Source: Bacteroidota bacterium (GTDB taxonomy: Bacteria; Bacteroidota; Bacteroidia; Flavobacteriales_F; PHOS-HE28). Taken from it: a stretch of 34,433 nt of DNA. The position numbers and the translations under genes are program-made. Below are positions 1 to 7,683 of this stretch, piece by piece (positions within the stretch are counted from its first letter, which is position 1; each line of letters opens with the position of its first letter). Location: NCBI GenBank assembly GCA_023430325.1, contig JAEZAU010000225.1:1-34433 (forward strand), read 5' to 3'. The notes beneath the pieces are model-generated. The model was not told the DNA's origin, did no database searches, and worked only from the letters and a program-made list of their open reading frames with translations.

Positions 1-2
1 TA

Positions 3-572
3 TCTACGGAAGATCATCTGCTCTTCTGCGAGCATCCGCATGTCTACACACTCGGCAAAAGTGGTAAGCAGCAACATCTTCTGCTCAACGAAGCAGGACT
101 GAAGGAGAAAGGCGTCCAGTTCTTTCCGATCGATCGCGGTGGCGACATCACGTATCACGGGCCGGGACAGATCGTCGGATATCCGATCTTCGATCTCGAT
201 CATCATTTCACTGACATCCATCGCTTTCTGCGCACATTGGAAGAAGCGGTGATCGGCACATTGGAGGCATACAACATCAAGGCCGGCAGGATAGATGGTC
301 TTACCGGCGTTTGGCTGGACTGGAGCGATCCTGCCAAGGCGCGGAAGATCTGCGCCTTCGGCATACGTGCGAGCCGATGGGTCACCATGCATGGGTTCGC
401 TTTCAATGTGAATACCGACCTGTCCTATTTCGAGAACATTGTTCCCTGTGGCATTGCTGATAAAGGCGTTACCTGCATGGCGAAGGAATTGGGCGGGCTT
501 TTGGATATGCAGGCGGTGAAGGACCGGCTGAAGCTGGAACTGGCGGATCTTTTCGATGTGGAGATGATCTGA
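3..572 (+). CDS. lipB: Octanoyltransferase LipB, 5'-truncated by window edge
   Basis: LipB moves the octanoyl group from octanoyl-ACP to the lipoyl domains of 2-oxoacid dehydrogenases and the glycine cleavage H protein in the cytoplasm, the first step of de novo lipoate attachment. The reading frame is open from the first bases, so the start lies outside the window; 189 residues are visible and roughly the first 30-50 are missing. Family signatures are present in order: HPHVYTLGKSG, DRGGDITYHGPGQ, the catalytic Lys of KICAFGI (codon 345-347) and the catalytic Cys of PCGI (codon 447-449), with the substrate-pocket segment VTMHGFAFNVN between them. The gene is on the same strand as the DUF4175 gene that follows after 113 bp. 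No lipA is visible. Identification is secure; only the N-terminus is unseen. Confidence 0.96.
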   Translation, partial: STEDHLLFCEHPHVYTLGKSGKQQHLLLNEAGLKEKGVQFFPIDRGGDITYHGPGQIVGYPIFDLDHHFTDIHRFLRTLEEAVIGTLEAYNIKAGRIDGLTGVWLDWSDPAKARKICAFGIRASRWVTMHGFAFNVNTDLSYFENIVPCGIADKGVTCMAKELGGLLDMQAVKDRLKLELADLFDVEMI

Positions 573-602
573 TGTTCTTTGAACCTCCCACCCCACCTTC
601 GC

Positions 603-637
603 GTACAGCAGTAGTGCGCCAGCGCTGCGCACTGTAC
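603..637. other. Imperfect hairpin in lipB-DUF4175 intergenic space
   Basis: Outer arms GTACA (603-607) and TGTAC (633-637) and inner arms GTGCGC (614-619) and GCGCAC (627-632) surround a self-complementary AGCGCT (621-626), with a one-base bulge and a 6-nt internal asymmetry. No T-run follows, so it is not a classical terminator. It could be an attenuator, an mRNA stabiliser or a binding site, or it may have no function. It lies 49 bp before the next start codon. Confidence 0.3.
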
Positions 638-685
638 CTTAGTGGTGCAATAGCAGTTGTAAGATGCCGTTGAAGTTGTGATCCC

Positions 686-3600
686 ATGCCCACCGAACTC
701 GATCACCTGATCGCCAAGCTTGATGCGTTCATCCGCCGGTACTACCAGGACCAGCTGATCCGCGGTGCCCTCTACAGCATGGGTCTGCTCGTTCTGGTAT
801 TCCTTGTAGTGGCCCTGCTCGAACATCTCGGCCATTTCGGTACTACGGCACGCACTGTCCTGTTCTGGTCCACCATCGGGGTGGCGGTGTTCATATTGAT
901 CCGCTTCATTGCCATTCCACTGGTGAAACTTCTTCGTCTGGGAGAAGTGATCGGTCATGAACAGGCCGCCCGCATCATCGGCACTCACTTCACCGAGGTG
1001 AAGGACAAGTTGTTGAACACGCTCCAACTGAAAAGCATGGGCGAAGCTTCACCTCAACAACGCGCCCTTATCGATGCTGCGATCGCTCAGCGCAGCCGTG
1101 AACTGGCCCCTGTACCCTTTGCGAACGCCATTGATCTGCGGCGGAACAAACGATATCTGCGCTATGCCTTGCCGCCTCTTGCGGTCCTTGTTGTCCTGCT
1201 TTTTGCAGCCCCCAGCTTGATCACCGGGCCCACCGAACGGTTGATCCGTCATAACAGTGAATTCATTCCTGAAGCGCCGTTCAAGTTCGTGGTGCTGAAT
1301 GATGAATTGCTTGTACCCGAGGAAAAGGATTTCGACCTGCTTGTGGAGATACAGGGTGAAGCAGTACCGCAACTGGTCGAATTGGACATCAACGGCCAGC
1401 GGATCCCCTTGGTGAAAAAAGATGCCAAACGGTTCCAGCACCGGTTCCGCAACGTACGTGAGCAGATCGACTTTCAACTGGCTGCGGAAGGCTTCATGTC
1501 CACGACCCATACACTGCGTACCATTCCCGATCCATTGCTGTTGGATTTCAGCATGAAGCTCGATCATCCGGATTATCTGGGTCTGGAGGATGAAATGGTG
1601 CACAACCTCGGCGATCTCACCATTCCCGCCGGCACAAAGGTCACCTGGTCGGTGAACGCGCGCAGCGCCGATCGGGTGGAATTCGCTTTTGATGATACCA
1701 CCTTTACAGGTACAGGACAACAGATCGGCCGGGCAGCGGGTGGTCTTCAGTTCTCCGCCGAACGCCGCTTCTTCAGCAGCCACACCTATCGGATGCTGCC
1801 AGCGAACGCCGATCGCACGGCCAGTGAGCCAATGAACTATCGCGTTGAAGTGGTGCCCGACCTCTACCCCACCATCCAGGTGGAAACGCAGACCGATCCA
1901 ACAGCCGTGAAACGTCTCTTCTACAGGGGTGAGATCGGCGATGATCACGGTTTCAAGCGCCTGATCTTCCATTATCGTTTCATAGCCGGGGGTGATAGTG
2001 TTGCGCCTGAACAGCGAAGCGGATCAAGGCCACTGAATGTCGATCCGAAGAACATCCGCCAGGAATTCTTCCATGACTGGGACCTCTATGATCTACGCGT
2101 ACTCCCTGGCGATAAGATCGAACACTGGTTCGAAGTGTGGGATAATGATGGGATAAACGGAAGCAAGAGCGCAAGGAGCAGCGTTCAGGTGTTCTCTGCT
2201 CCCACCATGAAGGAACTGTCCCAGCAGCAGGATCAGGACAACGACGAAATAAAGACCGCACTGCAGGAAAGCATCCGCGAGGCGCAGGAATTGAAGAAGG
2301 AACTGGACAAGTTGAACCGCGAAATGCTGGACAAGAAAGAACTTGGCTGGCAGGATAAGCAGAAATTGCAGAATGTTCTCGATCGCCAGAAGGAGCTGCA
2401 ACAGAAGATCGAACAGAGCACTCAACAACTGCGTGAAAGCCAGCAGCAGCAACAGGAATTCCGCCAGATGGACGAGCGCATGCTCGAGAAGCAGCAACAG
2501 ATACAGGAATTGTTCGAGAATGTGCTCAGCGAAGAGATGAAGGAGCTTTATCGCCAGGTGCAGGAGATGATGGAGAAGCTGGACAAGGAGCAACTTCAGG
2601 AGCAGATGAAGGACATGCAGCTCAGCCAGGAGGACGTGGAAAAGGAACTCGATCGCACGCTGGAACTGTTCAAGCGCATGGAAGTGGAGCAGAAGGCCGA
2701 AGACCTGATCGAGCAGATGAAGGAACTGGCAAAGAAGCAGGACGAATTGAGCGAAGAGACCAAGGATGGCGACAAGACCTCAGAGGAATTGAAAAAGGAA
2801 CAGGATGAGTTGAACAAGGAGTTCGAAGAGTTGCGCAAGGAGATCGACGATCTGGAGAAGAAGAACGAAGAACTTCAGGAGCCTATGGAAATGCCGGACA
2901 CTGAGCAGATGGAGCAGGAGATCCAGCAGGACCAGCAACAGAGCGGGGAGCAACTCGATAAGAAGCAGAACCAGAAGGCCAGCGGATCACAGAAGAAGGC
3001 TGCAGAAAAAATGGAGCAGATGGCCTTCCAGATGCAAAGCGCCATGCAGGGGAACCAGCAGGAACAGCAGGAGGAGGATATGGAAGCCTTGCGTCAACTG
3101 CTTGAGAACATCGTTCATCTCAGCTTCGATCAAGAGTCGGTGATGGAAGAGATGACCCGGACCAATATCCGTGATCCGCGGTTCATGGAACATGGCCGCC
3201 AGCAACGGAAACTTCGCGATGACGCAAAGGTGATCGAGGATTCATTGTTCGCCCTTAGCAAACGTGTGCCGCAGATCGAAGGCATCGTGAACCGGGAGAT
3301 GAACGCCGTGAACGCCAACATGGACGAGGCCACCAGCCACATGGGCGAAGCTCGCGCAAACGAGCGCTTCAAGCCAATGGCCGCTGACAAACAGCAACAT
3401 GCAATGACCTCGCTGAACAATCTGGCGCTGTTGCTTGATGAGGCCCTGCAACAAATGATGCAGCAAATGATGCAGCAAGGCCAGCCCGGCAGTGGTGATT
3501 GCAATAAGCCCGGCCAGGGTCAGGGCCAGGGCAGCAAACCGAGCATGGCGAAGATGAAAGCGCAACAGCAGGCCCTGCAAAAGCAACTGGAAGAGATGCG

Positions 3601-4105
3601 CAAGGCCATGGACAAGGGCAAGAAACCAGGCGAGAAGCCCGGTCAGCAGAACCCGAATGGCATGGGAATGCCGGGCATGAGCCAGCAGATCGCGCAGATG
3701 GCCGCACAACAGGCAGCGATCAGGAAAGAGATGCAGCGGCTGGCCCAGGAGCTGAACAAGGACGGAAGCGGCGCGGGAAATGAATTGCAACGGCTCGCCG
3801 AAGAAATGGAGCGGCAGGAGAAGGACATGGTGAACAAGAACATCACCCAGCAGACCATGCGCCGGCAGGAAGAAATAATGACACGGCTCCTCGAGCATGA
3901 AAAAGCCGAGCGTGAGCGGGAACTTGACCAGAAGCGAACGAGCAATGAAGGACGCGACCGGCCTGCCCCGGACCCTGCGCGGGCCTTCGAATACCAACGT
4001 CGCAAGGCGCGTGAAGCGGAATTGTTACGAACAGTACCCCCGGGATTGAAGCCTTACTATCGCGATCGGGTGAACTCCTATTTCGGTACATTTGACCGAC
4101 CTTGA
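686..4105 (+). CDS. DUF4175-type membrane-anchored giant coiled-coil protein
   Basis: An 1139-aa protein with a hydrophobic N-terminus: membrane segments at about residues 28-47, 57-80 and 160-180, a folded region of roughly 300 residues with beta-rich character, then a very long charged coiled coil (about 505-770, dominated by K, E, Q, L) and a Met/Gln/Gly-rich segment around 925-1010 containing a QQMM repeat. This matches the layout of the DUF4175 family of Bacteroidota, whose function is unknown; I recognise it by architecture and context, not by catalytic residues. It stops 4 bp before the ATG of the anti-sigma-type ATPase, followed by ybeY, so the three are probably one transcription unit. 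The family is often auto-annotated as 'ATPase', but I see no Walker motif. It may be an envelope scaffold (inference). No signal peptidase site is evident, so the first helix is likely kept as an anchor. Confidence 0.85.
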   Translation: MPTELDHLIAKLDAFIRRYYQDQLIRGALYSMGLLVLVFLVVALLEHLGHFGTTARTVLFWSTIGVAVFILIRFIAIPLVKLLRLGEVIGHEQAARIIGTHFTEVKDKLLNTLQLKSMGEASPQQRALIDAAIAQRSRELAPVPFANAIDLRRNKRYLRYALPPLAVLVVLLFAAPSLITGPTERLIRHNSEFIPEAPFKFVVLNDELLVPEEKDFDLLVEIQGEAVPQLVELDINGQRIPLVKKDAKRFQHRFRNVREQIDFQLAAEGFMSTTHTLRTIPDPLLLDFSMKLDHPDYLGLEDEMVHNLGDLTIPAGTKVTWSVNARSADRVEFAFDDTTFTGTGQQIGRAAGGLQFSAERRFFSSHTYRMLPANADRTASEPMNYRVEVVPDLYPTIQVETQTDPTAVKRLFYRGEIGDDHGFKRLIFHYRFIAGGDSVAPEQRSGSRPLNVDPKNIRQEFFHDWDLYDLRVLPGDKIEHWFEVWDNDGINGSKSARSSVQVFSAPTMKELSQQQDQDNDEIKTALQESIREAQELKKELDKLNREMLDKKELGWQDKQKLQNVLDRQKELQQKIEQSTQQLRESQQQQQEFRQMDERMLEKQQQIQELFENVLSEEMKELYRQVQEMMEKLDKEQLQEQMKDMQLSQEDVEKELDRTLELFKRMEVEQKAEDLIEQMKELAKKQDELSEETKDGDKTSEELKKEQDELNKEFEELRKEIDDLEKKNEELQEPMEMPDTEQMEQEIQQDQQQSGEQLDKKQNQKASGSQKKAAEKMEQMAFQMQSAMQGNQQEQQEEDMEALRQLLENIVHLSFDQESVMEEMTRTNIRDPRFMEHGRQQRKLRDDAKVIEDSLFALSKRVPQIEGIVNREMNAVNANMDEATSHMGEARANERFKPMAADKQQHAMTSLNNLALLLDEALQQMMQQMMQQGQPGSGDCNKPGQGQGQGSKPSMAKMKAQQQALQKQLEEMRKAMDKGKKPGEKPGQQNPNGMGMPGMSQQIAQMAAQQAAIRKEMQRLAQELNKDGSGAGNELQRLAEEMERQEKDMVNKNITQQTMRRQEEIMTRLLEHEKAERERELDQKRTSNEGRDRPAPDPARAFEYQRRKAREAELLRTVPPGLKPYYRDRVNSYFGTFDRP

Positions 4106-4109
4106 TCCT

Positions 4110-4547
4110 ATGGCAGCTTTGACCCAAGAATTGGAGTTCACTCAGAGGATAAACTTCCCGTCCCGGGCCGAGAACATCACACTGGCCGAGAAGCTCATCG
4201 ATGAGGCCTGCGCCCGCCACAACGTGCATGAAAGCCTTTATGGCAATGTGCTGATCGCGCTTACCGAGGCTGTGAACAATGCCATCCACCACGGCAACCG
4301 CCTCGATCCATCCAAAACGGTGACTTTCGCTTACCAGCTCCACAAGGATAGGTTGGTATTCACTGTACAGGACCAGGGCCCTGGCTTCGATTTTACAAAC
4401 CTGCCGGACCCAACCGATCCTCAGAACATCGAGAAACCACATGGGCGCGGAGTGTTCCTGATGAAGGCCCTGGCAGATGAAGTGGAGTTCCTGGATAATG
4501 GGGCCACCGTCAACATGGCCTTCAGCTTGAAGCCGGCACAGGAATAA
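4110..4547 (+). CDS. GHKL ATP-binding protein, anti-sigma factor / RsbW type
   Basis: A 145-aa single-domain HATPase_c_2 protein of the RsbW/SpoIIAB kind, which phosphorylates an anti-anti-sigma factor or binds a sigma factor. The Bergerat fold is complete: N-box ALTEAVNNAIHHGN, G1 box DQGPGFD and G2 box HGRGVFLMKAL. I chose the ATG at 4110, just after the upstream stop codon (4103-4105). A TTG at 4092 would add six residues, overlap the DUF4175 gene and is less likely. Its stop is 4 bp from the ybeY start, so translation is probably coupled. No sigma factor or STAS-domain partner is visible, so its target is unknown. An ATPase of this type directly before ybeY is an arrangement I know from other Bacteroidota. 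Confidence 0.88.
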   Translation: MAALTQELEFTQRINFPSRAENITLAEKLIDEACARHNVHESLYGNVLIALTEAVNNAIHHGNRLDPSKTVTFAYQLHKDRLVFTVQDQGPGFDFTNLPDPTDPQNIEKPHGRGVFLMKALADEVEFLDNGATVNMAFSLKPAQE

Positions 4548-4551
4548 GATC

Positions 4552-4992
4552 ATGGCACAGATCACGTTCAAGGTGTTGGAAGTCCCCGATGCCTTTCGTG
4601 AGCGTACGGCATTGCGCAAATGGCTCAATGAGGTCACCCGTTCGCACGGTCACTCCATCAATGAATTGAATTATGTATTGATGTCTGACCGGGCATTGCT
4701 GGAATACAACAAACGCTATCTCGATCACGATGAATTCACTGACGTGATCACGTTCGATGGACAGACCGGGAAAGGTGTTTCCGGTGACGTTCTCATGAGC
4801 TACGATCGGATCAAGGAGAATGCTTCGACCTTCGGCAGCACCATGCGGAGCGAATTGAATCGCGTAATGGTACATGGGCTGCTCCATCTGCTTGGGCATA
4901 AGGACAAGACAAAGGAACAGAAGCGCATCATGCGCGAACTCGAGGATCGGTATCTCGCGTTGCTTGAAAAGAGTAAGGGCCATCGCCGTTAG
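4552..4992 (+). CDS. ybeY: Endoribonuclease YbeY (16S rRNA maturation)
   Basis: YbeY is a metal-dependent RNase for 16S rRNA 3'-end maturation and ribosome quality control in the cytoplasm. The 146-aa length is normal. The core motif reads HGLLHLLGHKDK: the first two His of the usual H-x3-H-x5-H zinc site are present, but the third position is Asp, as I recall for other Bacteroidota members (GYKDKT). Here an extra His sits two residues earlier (GHKDKT). The upstream conserved Arg, in SELNRVMVHG, is present. Start ATG 4552 is 4 bp after the upstream stop. A strong hairpin overlaps its last codons (4975-5004). Confidence 0.95.
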   Translation: MAQITFKVLEVPDAFRERTALRKWLNEVTRSHGHSINELNYVLMSDRALLEYNKRYLDHDEFTDVITFDGQTGKGVSGDVLMSYDRIKENASTFGSTMRSELNRVMVHGLLHLLGHKDKTKEQKRIMRELEDRYLALLEKSKGHRR

Positions 4993-5041
4993 GCAATGGC
5001 CCTTGACCGCTGTGAGCCGCCTCGCTCTTAGTTCACAGCGG
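4975..5041. terminator. Two hairpins between convergent genes
   Basis: Hairpin 1 has perfect 9-bp arms AAGGGCCAT (4975-4983) and ATGGCCCTT (4996-5004), plus an inner GCC/GGC pair, and spans the ybeY stop codon. Read on the minus strand it is followed by ACTCTTTTC, a modest U-tract, so it could end the minus-strand gene. Hairpin 2 has perfect arms CCGCTGTGA (5007-5015) and TCACAGCGG (5033-5041) and spans the stop codon of the minus-strand gene. Together they probably separate the two convergent transcripts. Confidence 0.55.
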
Positions 5042-5426
5042 ATGAGTTGATCTCTTTAGCTCTTGCCAGCAATGCATTAACCCGTACAATGAGGTCTTCG
5101 GCACGTGAACGTGCCTGAGGACCGTTGTCAGAATTCACTTCATTCAGCGCGATCTCTATTTCACTTTGTGCTGCCAATAGATCGCTGCGTAACTGATCCA
5201 TGATCGCCTTGCGCTTTTCAGCTTTGGCAGTAGTGAGTTCCGTATCCACAGCCCCAAGGTGACGATGGACCTGACCATACAATTCCTTCAGCTTACCCGA
5301 TAATTCGCGCGTCTCCTGCTGGGGTCCCACAGGTGTATCCTGTATGGGGTATGTTGCCGGCACAGGTTCCTGGGCCAGAGACCATGTACCACAAAGCATC
5401 ATCAAGCAGAAGAAATATACGCGCAT
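5028..5426 (-). CDS. Small exported helical protein, unknown function
   Basis: A 132-aa protein with a Sec-type signal peptide (MRVYFFCLMMLCGTWSLAQ, probable cleavage after SLAQ), a short Pro/Thr-rich linker, then an all-helical charged region (about residues 38-128). That region is rich in A, E, K, R and L with a heptad-like pattern (GKLKELYGQVHRHL, then KAEKRKAIMDQLRSDLLAAQ). I do not recognise a family. It is convergent with ybeY and divergent from the DUF1328 gene, beside the stress two-component block, so an envelope-stress accessory role is possible but only inferred. It has no lipobox and no Cys in the mature part. Confidence 0.75.
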   Translation of the reverse strand: MRVYFFCLMMLCGTWSLAQEPVPATYPIQDTPVGPQQETRELSGKLKELYGQVHRHLGAVDTELTTAKAEKRKAIMDQLRSDLLAAQSEIEIALNEVNSDNGPQARSRAEDLIVRVNALLARAKEINSSAVN

Positions 5427-5533
5427 GGTGAGTGATCATCGCCTACTTCCATGCCGATCAGGAAGGTCCATTGGCTTTCAGAAGGAAAGTGGGCATCCGA
5501 TCGATCCGCTAATGATCTTCTGAGCTTTCCCTG

Positions 5534-5551
5534 TGGGGTTGGACCACCCCA
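5534..5551. promoter_or_regulatory. Inverted repeat TGGGGT-N6-ACCCCA
   Basis: Perfect 6-bp arms (5534-5539 and 5546-5551) separated by TGGACC. It lies in the 253-bp divergent gap between the exported helical protein (minus) and the DUF1328 gene (plus), 128 bp before the latter. No T-run follows, so it is more likely a protein-binding site than a terminator. A GGGG/CCCC palindrome also precedes the other small membrane gene (9631-9658). The rest of the gap shows no clear gene. Confidence 0.35.
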
Positions 5552-5679
5552 GGCAATGATCCTACGCTACGTCATTTTCCACGATCAAGAGTAGATCTCT
5601 GGTGGGCGGACATACTTTAAAGGCATTTGGCATGTCATTTCGAAATATCGATCGAACACTAACGAATTATTTCCATATC

Positions 5680-5838
5680 ATGCTACGCTGGACATTGACT
5701 TTTCTGATCGTTGCCATCATTGCGGCGGTCCTTGGGTTTGGTGGTATTGCGGCCGGGGCTGCAGGGATCGCCAAGATCTTCTTCTTCATTTTCCTGGTCC
5801 TGTTCATCCTCTCACTGGTACGGGGAGCCCGCACCTGA
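5680..5838 (+). CDS. DUF1328 / YtjA-type small membrane protein
   Basis: A 52-aa protein starting MLRWTLTFLIVAIIAAVLGF, the hallmark N-terminus of the DUF1328 family (two hydrophobic helices, about residues 3-26 and 30-47, ending LVRGART). I chose ATG 5680 because family members begin exactly at MLRW; an upstream GTG-type extension (from 5602) would add 26 residues that look non-conserved. Members are stress-associated inner-membrane proteins of unknown mechanism. The stop codon directly abuts the stop codon of the convergent histidine kinase gene (TGATCA at 5836-5841). A second short membrane protein sits at the far side of the two-component operon. Confidence 0.9.
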   Translation: MLRWTLTFLIVAIIAAVLGFGGIAAGAAGIAKIFFFIFLVLFILSLVRGART

Positions 5839-7659
5839 TCACACTGCGTTCAGGTGAATGAAGAAGGAAGTGCCCTTCTGCAACTCACTTTCCACCGACA
5901 ATAATGCGCCGTGAGCATTCAAGATGTTCCGCGCTTCCGTAAGCCCCAGCCCCATTCCTCCCTTTCTTCCGCTGAAGAACGGCTGGAATATGCGATCGCG
6001 ATCCTCGGTGGACAGGCCCTTGCCATTGTCACTGATCACCACGCGGACCTTCCCGTTCAATTCACGGGAAGTGACCTTCAGCAAGCCCTTGCCTGATTCC
6101 ATAGCCTCGGTGGCGTTGATCAGCAGATTCACCAACGCAATGGTCAAAGTCTCCTTGTCCATTTTCACGAAAGGGAGATCTTCACCAAGATCGAGTTCAC
6201 ATGTGATATTCTCCAGTTCACACCGGTCCTTGATCAACTCATAGGCTTTGCGTATCACCGTGTTGATGGACCCGGGCTCAAGGATCATTTCCATCGGGCG
6301 TGAGGAATGGAGCATCTGGGTGATCAAGGTCTTGATCCGGTTGGCATTTCGCTTCAAGATCTCCAGATACAGATCCTGCCCATTTCCTTCGACCGTTGGC
6401 ATCTCCACCTCCAATTGCTCCAGTGCCAGTTGGATATTGGTCAGCGGATTACGCACTTCATGTGCGATAAGCCGTGCAAATTTGCCGGTGACCGCGAGTC
6501 TTTCACTTTCCTGAATGATCTGCTGTTGACGCTTGCTCTCGGTGATATCCATGAAAGTGACCACGAACCCGTCCAGGAGCCTCACGGCCGAAATGCTCCA
6601 AAAGGTACTGTTCCCGTCAAGTACCAGTTCATGTTCCACATGCAAAGGCTCACCGCTCTCGACCACCTGCTTGAAGCGATCGAAAAGACCCTGCTCGCGC
6701 ATATAGGGTAGCTTTTCATTCAATCTAGCGCCCAACAATTGCTCGGAAGGGATACCCACCATTTCAATGGCGGCATTATTCACCTGCAACCATTCAAAAT
6801 CGGCGATCTCGCCCCGCTCATCGCGCAGGGACCGAAAGGCCATGATGCTGCTCAACGAACTGTCCAGCACGCGCTTCAGACTGCGTTCGGCAAGTTCCCG
6901 CGTGCGGGCTTCCTTATCCCTTTCCCTTGCCGTGGTGCGCGCCACTTTCTCTGCTTGTTGCACCCGTTCCAGGGTCCTTATCAACCTGAAGAACAATAGA
7001 CCCACACCCAGCAGGGCGAGCAGCGCATACAACAGGATCATCATTGGTGTCACCAGGCCGAGCGAGCGCTCCTGCGCAGAGCGTTGCTGCAATGCAGCAC
7101 CATGCCGGGCGAGCAATTCATCACGTATCTCCTGGAGCCTGGCCATACTGCGTTGCCCCGTCCGCATCACTTCAGGCGAAGGCTGCCCGATCTGCACCTT
7201 GCCCGATCGCTGATCATTGACCAGCTGCTGCATATTCGCCTGTTTCTGGCGAATGACGACCTTGATCCCCATGGGGCGGCTTACGCCCTCGGTATCGGGA
7301 AGCAATGTGATGAGCTCGGTGAGCTTCGCGTTCATCCTTTGTACCGCCGCACGATAGGTACCTTCATAGGATGAGTCGTTCGTCAATAAATAACCGTGCA
7401 CTGCGGCCTCAGCGGTGGAGACATGGCTGAAGAAACGATCGGTGGCATGCATGATCTCGTAAGACCTGCGGATCGCTTCATTCTCCTGTTTGTACCGGGC
7501 CAGGTTCGTGTACGCGAAGCCCAGCAATGCAATGACCAGCAACACGCTGGCGATCGCAATGGCCTTGATGAACCTGTTCTCCTGGTCGGTATCCATCGAG
7601 GCGAAGATGCGCCCTCGTAATGGCGCTCCACCTGATGGCTTCGGCGGGTTGTTGCTCAT
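5839..7659 (-). CDS. CHASE3-PAS sensor histidine kinase
   Basis: A 606-aa membrane histidine kinase. Order: cytoplasmic N-terminus, TM1 about 31-52, an extracytoplasmic four-helix CHASE3-like sensor (about 53-203, containing AAVHGYLLTND), TM2 about 204-226, a coiled linker, a PAS domain (about 262-375), a HisKA dimerisation domain with phospho-acceptor His400 in AHEVRNPLTN, and HATPase_c with N-box Asn515 (NLLINATEAM), G1 DNGKG (544-548) and G2 GMGLGL (568-573). It should autophosphorylate His400 and signal to the sigma-54 activator encoded 24 bp upstream in the same operon. The gene is third of three co-directional genes. The ligand or stress sensed by CHASE3 is unknown. Every catalytic box is intact. 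Confidence 0.94.
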   Translation of the reverse strand: MSNNPPKPSGGAPLRGRIFASMDTDQENRFIKAIAIASVLLVIALLGFAYTNLARYKQENEAIRRSYEIMHATDRFFSHVSTAEAAVHGYLLTNDSSYEGTYRAAVQRMNAKLTELITLLPDTEGVSRPMGIKVVIRQKQANMQQLVNDQRSGKVQIGQPSPEVMRTGQRSMARLQEIRDELLARHGAALQQRSAQERSLGLVTPMMILLYALLALLGVGLLFFRLIRTLERVQQAEKVARTTARERDKEARTRELAERSLKRVLDSSLSSIMAFRSLRDERGEIADFEWLQVNNAAIEMVGIPSEQLLGARLNEKLPYMREQGLFDRFKQVVESGEPLHVEHELVLDGNSTFWSISAVRLLDGFVVTFMDITESKRQQQIIQESERLAVTGKFARLIAHEVRNPLTNIQLALEQLEVEMPTVEGNGQDLYLEILKRNANRIKTLITQMLHSSRPMEMILEPGSINTVIRKAYELIKDRCELENITCELDLGEDLPFVKMDKETLTIALVNLLINATEAMESGKGLLKVTSRELNGKVRVVISDNGKGLSTEDRDRIFQPFFSGRKGGMGLGLTEARNILNAHGALLSVESELQKGTSFFIHLNAV

Positions 7660-7683
7660 GATGACCCCGGGCCGCCCGATCGA

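Noticed and set aside
425..1027. 200-aa minus-strand frame across the lipB end and DUF4175 start
   Set aside because: It overlaps two well-supported plus-strand genes and has no family pattern.
1049..1972. 307-aa minus-strand frame
   Set aside because: It is fully antisense to DUF4175 coding sequence; composition is shadow-like (His/Gln/Cys-rich, no motifs).
3451..3480. Short tandem repeat coding QQMMQQMM considered as a microsatellite or CRISPR-like repeat
   Set aside because: It is an in-frame low-complexity part of the coiled-coil protein, with no spacers or regular array.
3242..3997. 251-aa open frame on the minus strand within the DUF4175 gene
   Set aside because: It is antisense to a Q/K/E/M-rich coding region, which yields Leu/His/Phe-rich shadow frames. 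It has no recognisable domain and there is a strong gene on the other strand.
4092..4109. TTG start upstream of the anti-sigma-type ATPase
   Set aside because: It would overlap the previous gene by 14 bp and adds non-conserved residues; ATG 4110 is better placed.
5626..5642. TTGGCATG-N4-TTCGA considered as a sigma-54 promoter for the DUF1328 gene
   Set aside because: The -24 half is good, but the invariant GC of the -12 half is CG, so it fails the key requirement.
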